From IMG/VR virus record IMGVR_UViG_3300046804_001904, positions 1 through 22,751 of that record: a DNA stretch of 22,751 bases; one strand, given 5' to 3'. The stretch's first letter is position 1. Every line of letters starts with the position of its first letter. Source of the stretch: a virus. Shown here piece by piece: positions 6,546 through 10,610 of the stretch. Both the position numbers and the translations under genes were made by a program. The notes under the pieces were generated by a model that worked only from the letters and a program-made list of their open reading frames with translations, ran no database searches and was not told the DNA's origin.

Positions 6546-6710
6546 GTGACAAAAGCACAAGCACTAGCTGAATTCAGAGAATGCGTCGGTCGTTCATACG
6601 ATCACGACAGCATTATGAAGCGAGAGGCCTGGAATAACTTTATTGACTCTCTGCACCGTGATGATCTCATCACTGACAAACAAGTAAACAATTGGAGCAA
6701 CCCTTTCTAA
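6546..6710 (+). CDS. Conserved small cyanophage protein (WNxFxDSL...WSNPF type)
   Basis: GTG 6546 opens 54 codons: MTKAQALAEFRECVGRSY, then REAWNNFIDSLHRDDLITDKQ and the end NNWSNPF. The pattern 'REAWNxxxDSLxxDxxIT...WxNPF' is one I associate with small helical proteins found in many cyanophage genomes, usually of unknown function. Its TAA shares bases with the next ATG (TAATG at 6708-6712), indicating coupled translation. Confidence 0.6.
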   Translation: MTKAQALAEFRECVGRSYDHDSIMKREAWNNFIDSLHRDDLITDKQVNNWSNPF

Positions 6711-6856
6711 TGAACCATCCTTACATGTTCCCTGATGAAGCTCCTTGGACTGAAGAGTACCAAGACCGCATCGAAACAATCAACCAAGGCAGAGGTTATC
6801 CCCGAGCATTTGAAGATGAGGAAGAATTCCTCGATGCGTTGTTCTGGGTTGTTTGA
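6710..6856 (+). CDS. Small acidic unknown protein
   Basis: A 48-residue frame starts at the ATG of TAATG and ends at TGA 6854-6856: MNHPYMFPDEAPWTEEYQDR, a short basic GRGYPRAF, then a very acidic EDEEEFLDALFWVV end. Coupling to the gene before it and the biased composition favour real coding. Function unknown. Confidence 0.5.
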   Translation: MNHPYMFPDEAPWTEEYQDRIETINQGRGYPRAFEDEEEFLDALFWVV

Positions 6857-6870
6857 TTTACCCATCACTC

Positions 6871-6882
6871 TCCACAAGTGGA
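6871..6882. promoter_or_regulatory. Palindromic site 3 (perfect TCCACAAGTGGA, A/A centre)
   Basis: It is palindromic except at its two central bases and lies between the stop at 6856 and the start at 6893. The end of the site (GTGGAAAG) could also act as the ribosome-binding region for ATG 6893, so operator and leader functions cannot be separated by eye. Confidence 0.55.
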
Positions 6883-6892
6883 AAGACTAACC

Positions 6893-7582
6893 ATGGCACA
6901 CTGGTATCACCTCACCAAGAAAAGCAGCAACGCCAAGACGGGACCTATTGCAGTCAGCACAACGTCCCGTGATAGTTGTTCTCCATCCTGCCCCTTGTTT
7001 GGTAATGGTTGCTATGCCGAGACTGGCCCATTGAAACTACACTGGGACGCAGTATCTGATGGCCCATACAGAGAGAAGCCACGCGGGAATGACATTGAAA
7101 CGTTTGTGCGTGAATTGAGAACACTGCCAGAAGGTAGCTGTTTCCGTCACAATCAAGCAGGAGATTTACCTCACACCAACGGATTAATTAACGCCCATGC
7201 ACTTGAGTTAATCACTGACGCTTGTGCTGAGCGTAAGCTTGTGGCTTGGACTTATACACATCATAAGATGGATAATATGAATAATGTTGTTATGGTCAAG
7301 CGTTCCAACAATCACGGCCTAACAGTTAACGCTTCAGCCCATAGCCAAACCCACGCTGCAGAACTGCATAAGGAAGGCATACCTAGCGTCTGCATTGTTC
7401 CCAAGAACGAAACAAGGAAACAATGGGAACATGATGGCGTTAAGTTCCTTGTTTGCCCTGCCCAGTGGTCTGACAAGAACTGTGCGGAGTGTAAGTTATG
7501 TTCTGTTGCTGATCGCGCATGTGTTGTTGCCTTTAAGGCTCACGGTACACAAGCAAGGAAAGTAGAGGCAACCATCGCATGA
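6893..7582 (+). CDS. Conserved Cys-rich phage protein, unknown function
   Basis: The start is taken at ATG 6893 (MAHWYHLTKKSSN), since the upstream GTG 6878 lies inside a palindromic site. The 229-residue product has an N-terminal SRDSCSPSCPLFGNGCYAE motif followed by GPLKLHWDAVS, a central GSCFRHNQAGDLPH segment, and a C-terminal cluster CPAQWSDKNCAECKLC. This 'CPxxCPL...GCYA...GPLxxHW' arrangement recurs in a phage/plasmid family I know only as uncharacterised. The cysteines are spaced to hold a metal or Fe-S cluster. The His-rich middle adds to the idea of a metalloenzyme, but no reaction can be named. Confidence 0.75.
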   Translation: MAHWYHLTKKSSNAKTGPIAVSTTSRDSCSPSCPLFGNGCYAETGPLKLHWDAVSDGPYREKPRGNDIETFVRELRTLPEGSCFRHNQAGDLPHTNGLINAHALELITDACAERKLVAWTYTHHKMDNMNNVVMVKRSNNHGLTVNASAHSQTHAAELHKEGIPSVCIVPKNETRKQWEHDGVKFLVCPAQWSDKNCAECKLCSVADRACVVAFKAHGTQARKVEATIA

Positions 7583-7649
7583 TGCTAAGATCACCTTACA
7601 ACTAAAGACGGCAGCGTTCCGGCCATCGCGGACGTAGCCAGGCACATGG

Positions 7650-7682
7650 CCCTGGGGGTTTTTCCCCTGGGGTCTTTTGTTG
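7650..7682 (+). terminator. Rho-independent terminator after the Cys-rich gene
   Basis: CCCTGGGG (7650-7657) pairs with CCCCTGGG (7664-7671) apart from one central T-T mismatch, around a loop GTTTTT. TCTTTTGTTG follows from 7673. It closes the transcript of the 6893 gene. Confidence 0.7.
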
Positions 7683-7731
7683 TGCCCATGCGTGGGTAGT
7701 ACAGGTGTACCGTGGGGGAGGGACGTTACGA

Positions 7732-7744
7732 CACAAGGACGCAC
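7732..7744 (+). promoter_or_regulatory. Translation-leader motif copy 2 (CACAAGGACGCAC)
   Basis: It sits 7 bases before ATG 7752 of the ribbon-helix-helix gene and supports that start over the in-frame GTG 7692. The AAGGA part is 12 bases from the ATG, a little long for a Shine-Dalgarno. The same block occurs at 8136 and, with one change, at 6324. Confidence 0.5.
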
Positions 7745-7751
7745 CCAGCTT

Positions 7752-7925
7752 ATGGCCTACAACCAGTACAGACGCACCACCAGCCAACGACTCAGCATTG
7801 TGCTGTCGAGGGCGGTGTTTAAGCGTGTTGAGGAACGCTCCCAGAACGAAGGACGCAGCATGAGCAACCTTGTGGCGTACCTTGTGGAGCGTGCCCTGTG
7901 TGACGAAACAACAACTGGCCGGTAA
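7752..7925 (+). CDS. Ribbon-helix-helix (CopG/Arc-type) DNA-binding protein
   Basis: This 57-residue protein matches the ribbon-helix-helix pattern: a short beta strand (TSQRLSIVLS), helix A (RAVFKRVEERSQNEG), a turn (RSMSNLV) and helix B (VAYLVERALCDE). Such proteins dimerise, insert the paired strands in the major groove and usually repress transcription from palindromic or tandem operators. It lies alone between two terminators, preceded by a leader motif and followed 4 bases later by palindromic site 4. With int and a MarR-like gene nearby it is a candidate for lysis-lysogeny or early gene control. The family call is good; the role is inferred. Confidence 0.75.
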   Translation: MAYNQYRRTTSQRLSIVLSRAVFKRVEERSQNEGRSMSNLVAYLVERALCDETTTGR

Positions 7926-7929
7926 GCGT

Positions 7930-7941
7930 TGCACAAGTGGA
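7930..7941. promoter_or_regulatory. Palindromic site 4 (TGCACAAGTGGA)
   Basis: It begins 4 bases after the stop of the ribbon-helix-helix gene. The right flank GAGAC resembles that of site 3 (AAGAC). It could be an operator for a downstream leader RNA or transcript. Confidence 0.5.
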
Positions 7942-8029
7942 GAGACGCGGCATCATATACGCATCAGGGACGCGAGCCTCTGATACCAATGCCGGAGCAG
8001 CCCTCACTACGGCTACATAAGGAAGCACC

Positions 8030-8054
8030 GATCCACCGCTCTTGAGAGTGGATC
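8030..8054. other. Strong stem-loop in the 7926-8152 non-coding stretch
   Basis: GATCCA (8030-8035) pairs with TGGATC (8049-8054). An inner CTCT/AGAG stem (8039-8042, 8045-8048) is separated from it by a 3-base bulge. It lies 10 bases before the terminator at 8064. The two hairpins in a gene-free stretch could be the 3' part of a small RNA. Confidence 0.45.
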
Positions 8055-8063
8055 CTCGCCCAA

Positions 8064-8107
8064 GGGGAGTTGTGGCGCGTGAAGTAACGCCCCTCTCTAT
8101 TTTTCTT
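8064..8107 (+). terminator. Rho-independent terminator
   Basis: GGGGAGTT (8064-8071) pairs with AACGCCCC (8086-8093) with one A-G mismatch. CTCTATTTTTCTT follows. The frame GGGGAGT...CCCCTCTCTAT is shared with the hairpin at 4168-4216, suggesting a recurrent phage terminator design. Confidence 0.7.
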
Positions 8108-8135
8108 CCACGACAGTAAAACAGGCTGTCGTTCA

Positions 8136-8147
8136 CACAAGGACGCA
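8136..8147 (+). promoter_or_regulatory. Translation-leader motif copy 3 (CACAAGGACGCA)
   Basis: AAGGA ends 9 bases before TTG 8153, a normal Shine-Dalgarno distance. It is the main reason to accept the TTG-initiated gene that follows. Confidence 0.45.
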
Positions 8148-8152
8148 ACTCC

Positions 8153-8359
8153 TTGCCTGAACCGCTACAGAAACGCCTTTCTCGTCAATTCTGCATGCTG
8201 CAGGCATGTCTAGTTGACTGTGAGGGCGACCTGGAATCTATCCAGGAATTAGAACGATGCTTTAAATTACCGTCATATGGCCAAGAAAGATCCATTTCCC
8301 AACGAATGGGAGGAGGTGAACAACCTAAACGACAACGACATCGAAACAGCAACAGCTGA
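8153..8359 (+). CDS. Possible small unknown protein with TTG start
   Basis: The 68-codon frame starts at TTG 8153 behind leader motif copy 3: MPEPLQKRLSRQFCMLQACL, then VDCEGDLESIQELERCFKLP. The last ~28 codons overlap the gene at 8277 in another frame and read as a low-quality tail (QPKRQRHRNSNS). The first 40 residues look like a genuine amphipathic helical protein; the tail may be an artefact of a lost stop. I would keep it as a weak call. Confidence 0.4.
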   Translation: MPEPLQKRLSRQFCMLQACLVDCEGDLESIQELERCFKLPSYGQERSISQRMGGGEQPKRQRHRNSNS

Positions 8360-8573
8360 AGAAGTGATGGAAGATGTCATGACCTGGCATCTGCCACAAC
8401 CTTACTGTGCTGTGATTCGTGTCTATGACCGCAAGCAGAACAAGCTACGTGAATATGCGTACAAGCTTGAATCAAAAGCTCATCAACGCATTAAGGACGC
8501 AGCCTTTTCTGATGATGAGGTCACCATCTTGACCAATGCCTTGATCGGAACTATTAACTATCTTCCCGAATGA
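8277..8573 (+). CDS. Unknown 98-residue early protein
   Basis: The protein begins with an acidic, Asn/Glu-rich region (MAKKDPFPNEWEEVNNLNDN, then a Glu-rich stretch). A predicted alpha/beta part follows with QPYCAVIRVYDRKQNKLREYAYKLES and a helical end (KDAAFSDDEVTILTNALIGTI). It shows no membrane segment or known motif. Its stop overlaps the next gene by ATGA at 8570-8573, beginning a chain of three small overlapped genes that leads into the MarR-like gene and int. Confidence 0.6.
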   Translation: MAKKDPFPNEWEEVNNLNDNDIETATAEEVMEDVMTWHLPQPYCAVIRVYDRKQNKLREYAYKLESKAHQRIKDAAFSDDEVTILTNALIGTINYLPE

Positions 8574-8734
8574 TCCTTTTGACCAGCGATCAATGTGAAC
8601 CGGAGGATCTGATGGATCTAACGGTTTACCCGTCACTCTATGCGTATTCTGCATATGCTTGCCGATATGACGACACTCCTATTGACACGCTAGTACGAGC
8701 GTACTATCTTGATTCGTCTCTTCCGGTCGCATGA
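8570..8734 (+). CDS. Small unknown protein
   Basis: A 54-residue frame is coupled by ATGA to both neighbours: MILLTSDQCEPEDLMDLTVY, then a tyrosine-rich PSLYAYSAYACRYDDTPIDT and VRAYYLDSSLPVA. It contains six tyrosines and no known motif. Position and coupling support translation; function unknown. Confidence 0.5.
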   Translation: MILLTSDQCEPEDLMDLTVYPSLYAYSAYACRYDDTPIDTLVRAYYLDSSLPVA

Positions 8735-8907
8735 CTTTGTTGTATTTACCTTTCATCGGATTCTATTGCGGTTGGCAGAGGCACTTTGCTACACGAAAGC
8801 CGCAATTTTCCTGCACAAGATCCTCCATTAATGCAGCGTACCATCAGTTTGAGCTAGTTTGGGACTGGTCTGATCCCGACGAAAGTGGTCCTCAAGCAGG
8901 TTGTTGA
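8731..8907 (+). CDS. Small Trp/Phe-rich unknown protein
   Basis: This 58-residue frame starts at the ATG of ATGA (8731) and ends at TGA 8905-8907, inside the start of the MarR-like gene. The sequence is aromatic-rich (MTLLYLPFIGFYCGWQRHFA, then FELVWDWSDPDESG). The coupled start argues for translation, but the sequence has no recognisable family and could be a fortuitous open frame. Confidence 0.4.
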   Translation: MTLLYLPFIGFYCGWQRHFATRKPQFSCTRSSINAAYHQFELVWDWSDPDESGPQAGC

Positions 8908-9235
8908 TGAAGACTTGTTACCTCTTTTAGAGGTGATGGCTGAGTTTCGGGCTCTCAGAAAGAGCCTACCGGCTCAAGCTGTTGCAGCATTTGTCTACAT
9001 CGCAATCCATGAACGTGTACTGCAAACTGATCTTGAGAAAGATCTTAAGATGAGTTCAGCTAGTGCAAGTCGCAATACAGACATGCTTTCTGATTGGGAT
9101 AGGTTCGGAAAACCCGGCCCTAATCTAATTAAAAAGGAACCAGACCCGTTGATGGGCAATCGAATGATCCTGTCAATGACACCACGTGGTGAACGTTTTG
9201 CCCTCACAATCAAGAGGATTCTCTATGGCACCTAG
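8885..9235 (+). CDS. MarR-like winged-helix regulator
   Basis: The 116-residue product starts at GTG 8885; no in-frame ATG exists before the domain other than one inside it. It has a helical N-terminus (LLPLLEVMAEFRALRKSL), a helix-turn-helix (LQTDLEKDLKMSSASASRNT) and the wing/C-terminal helix ending SMTPRGERFALTIKRIL, where 'MTPRGE' matches the MarR-family wing. It should bind DNA as a dimer. It overlaps the integrase start by 11 bases, so regulator and integrase are co-expressed; control of integration or lysogeny is the natural inference. Cyanopodoviruses with int often carry such a gene at this place. Confidence 0.65.
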   Translation: MVLKQVVDEDLLPLLEVMAEFRALRKSLPAQAVAAFVYIAIHERVLQTDLEKDLKMSSASASRNTDMLSDWDRFGKPGPNLIKKEPDPLMGNRMILSMTPRGERFALTIKRILYGT

Positions 9236-10304
9236 TCGCACATTTGGTGAGTGTGCTGAGTACACGTTTAAGACTCGCGATTCATGGGTACGTGAACGCA
9301 AGGCTGTTGATGAATGGAAACGCATTCAAAAACTGCCTAAGGATCAACGGCCACGTGACATTGCGAAGCCTTCGATGTTTCGCACCATTCAAGTTAACCA
9401 CATACTTGAACTGCGTGGTGCTAGTTACCCAATCTCTAGGCTCGATCAGGCTGGTGTTACTCAGCTAATCTTTGAGCTTGAAGATGAGCGCAACTGGACA
9501 TCAAAGGAGACAGCTAACAAGGTCATTGATACCATCCGAACTATCGTCAATCATTGCAAACGGCATCGTTTTATTGACGAAGCTCCGTTTGATGCGTTGG
9601 AGATGTTCAGTGGTTCGGAGTCACGTCTGACGTGGTTCACGATGTCACAGATGGAGCAGATGTATGAGGCTTCATGCAATGTCTTTGGTTACCCAGCGTT
9701 GGGCGAAATCTTCCTGACGTTGGGGCTTACAGGCATGCGTCTAGGTGAGCTTCAGAAGCTGCGTGTGATGGATGTCGACATCCCTAACCTGCGGATCCAC
9801 GTAGGTGGGCGCGACGGTTTTGTCACCAAGGCCAAAAACTGGCGTGTCATCCCAATTCAAGATCGGATCCTTCCGTTCATGATTGAAAGGACACGTGATC
9901 AGCCACCCAAGAAGCACATCTTTGCTGATGACTTCGGCTCTGCTGATGCGTTACGACGCTCGTTCAACAAGATCCGCAAGTATGTGGGGATTGATGAAAA
10001 GCATGTGATTCATTCACTGCGTCATAGCTATGCCACGTTCCTCAATGAGTCTGGTGTACCGCCAATGACCATCAAAGACTTGATGGGTCACAAACGGATC
10101 GAGACCACGCTTCGCTACTGCAAGGTATCGGATGTGGCCCGTAACCAGGCGCAGGAGGCCCTCAATGCCCAACTCCAGCGAGCTACCCAGCAGCCTGCCC
10201 CGGAGCCCGCTCAACCGTCCTATGACCAGCTCCTGAATCAGGTTAATGCTTTGCAACAGTTGCTGGCTCAGATGCCACAACTAGCTGCAATGACTCGGAT
10301 CTAA
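9225..10304 (+). CDS. int: Tyrosine-family phage integrase
   Basis: The start is ATG 9225, seven bases after AGAGG in the end of the preceding gene; this gives 359 residues (MAPSRTFGECAEYTF...). A helical core-binding domain occupies about residues 40-130. The catalytic domain shows Arg in LTGMRLGELQKLR (about 172), HxxR in HSLRHSYATF (about 262-265), the GHKRIETT segment (His about 288) and the nucleophile Tyr in LRYCKV (about 298). It would integrate the phage at the host tRNA-Leu gene, whose 5' half lies 140 bases downstream. The C-terminus is a Pro/Gln-rich tail. All active-site residues are present. Confidence 0.95.
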   Translation: MAPSRTFGECAEYTFKTRDSWVRERKAVDEWKRIQKLPKDQRPRDIAKPSMFRTIQVNHILELRGASYPISRLDQAGVTQLIFELEDERNWTSKETANKVIDTIRTIVNHCKRHRFIDEAPFDALEMFSGSESRLTWFTMSQMEQMYEASCNVFGYPALGEIFLTLGLTGMRLGELQKLRVMDVDIPNLRIHVGGRDGFVTKAKNWRVIPIQDRILPFMIERTRDQPPKKHIFADDFGSADALRRSFNKIRKYVGIDEKHVIHSLRHSYATFLNESGVPPMTIKDLMGHKRIETTLRYCKVSDVARNQAQEALNAQLQRATQQPAPEPAQPSYDQLLNQVNALQQLLAQMPQLAAMTRI

Positions 10305-10443
10305 CCGCTCCTAGCGGTGCTGTGATACGCTCTTTTCATCGGCTTCGGAGCGCCATCTCGGCGAGTCCCAAACCGAGATTTGCAGGGTCTGACGACTCGA
10401 TTTTTCCTTGAAATCGACTGCGGCAGTTGACCTTGTGCCACTT
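10304..10443. other. Inverted-repeat-rich stretch between int and attP core
   Basis: This 140-base stretch holds several short perfect inverted repeats: ACCGCT/AGCGGT (10304-10318), ATCTCGG/CCGAGAT (10355-10379), CGATTT/AAATCG around 10398-10416, and ACTGC-G-GCAGT near 10418-10428. Phage attachment regions carry arm-type integrase or accessory-factor sites beside the core, so these are candidates. The first could also be an inefficient terminator for int. Confidence 0.5.
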
Positions 10444-10484
10444 GCGGATGTGGCGGAATTGGTAGACGCGCTAGTTTCAGGTTC
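10444..10484 (+). other. attP: attP core: 5' half of a tRNA-Leu gene
   Basis: About 41 bases match the 5' part of a cyanobacterial tRNA-Leu gene: acceptor GCGGATG, D-arm TGGCGGAATTGGTAGACGC and the anticodon arm GCTAGTTTCAGGTTC, with CAG in the anticodon loop. Homology stops there: the next bases do not pair with CTAGT and no T-arm or 3' acceptor follows, so it is not a functional tRNA. Int-encoding P-SSP7 is reported to carry a comparable ~42-bp match to host tRNA-Leu just after int. Recombination at this core would restore an intact host tRNA. Confidence 0.85.
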
Positions 10485-10514
10485 GCGTTTCTCAGCACTG
10501 CATTGGTGAGTTAA

Positions 10515-10542
10515 GGCGGGGCTAGTCCCCGTCTTTTCTTTT
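10515..10542 (+). terminator. Rho-independent terminator after attP
   Basis: GGCGGGG (10515-10521) pairs with CCCCGTC (10527-10533; one G-T pair) around a 5-base loop, followed by TTTTCTTTT. It separates the int/att region from the RNA polymerase gene. Confidence 0.85.
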
Positions 10543-10553
10543 GCCTAGGTCGC

Positions 10554-10565
10554 TCCACTAGTGGA
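10554..10565. promoter_or_regulatory. Palindromic site 5 (TCCACTAGTGGA) upstream of the RNA polymerase gene
   Basis: A perfect 12-bp palindrome between the terminator and ATG 10611. The position suits an operator controlling entry into middle/late transcription. Confidence 0.6.
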
Positions 10566-10610
10566 TAGATCTTTTTACCGGTACTAGCCGCACACATTTC
10601 TTGAGACAAC

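Noticed and set aside
7692-7751. N-terminal extension of the RHH gene from GTG 7692
   Set aside because: The extension has no RHH character and the leader motif at 7732-7744 sits in front of ATG 7752.
7989-8045. 18-codon ORF MPEQPSLRLHKEAPIHRS
   Set aside because: It is too short, has no ribosome site and runs into the strong stem-loop; the region is better explained as non-coding.
7496-8148. Overlapping minus-strand ORFs (82-110 codons) around the ribbon-helix-helix gene
   Set aside because: Cys/Pro/Arg-rich sequences with no family. The plus strand has a clear RHH gene and two terminators in plus orientation.
10444-10540. A complete, functional tRNA-Leu gene
   Set aside because: After the anticodon loop the bases do not pair with CTAGT, and there is no T-arm or 3' acceptor complementary to GCGGATG; only the 5' half is present.
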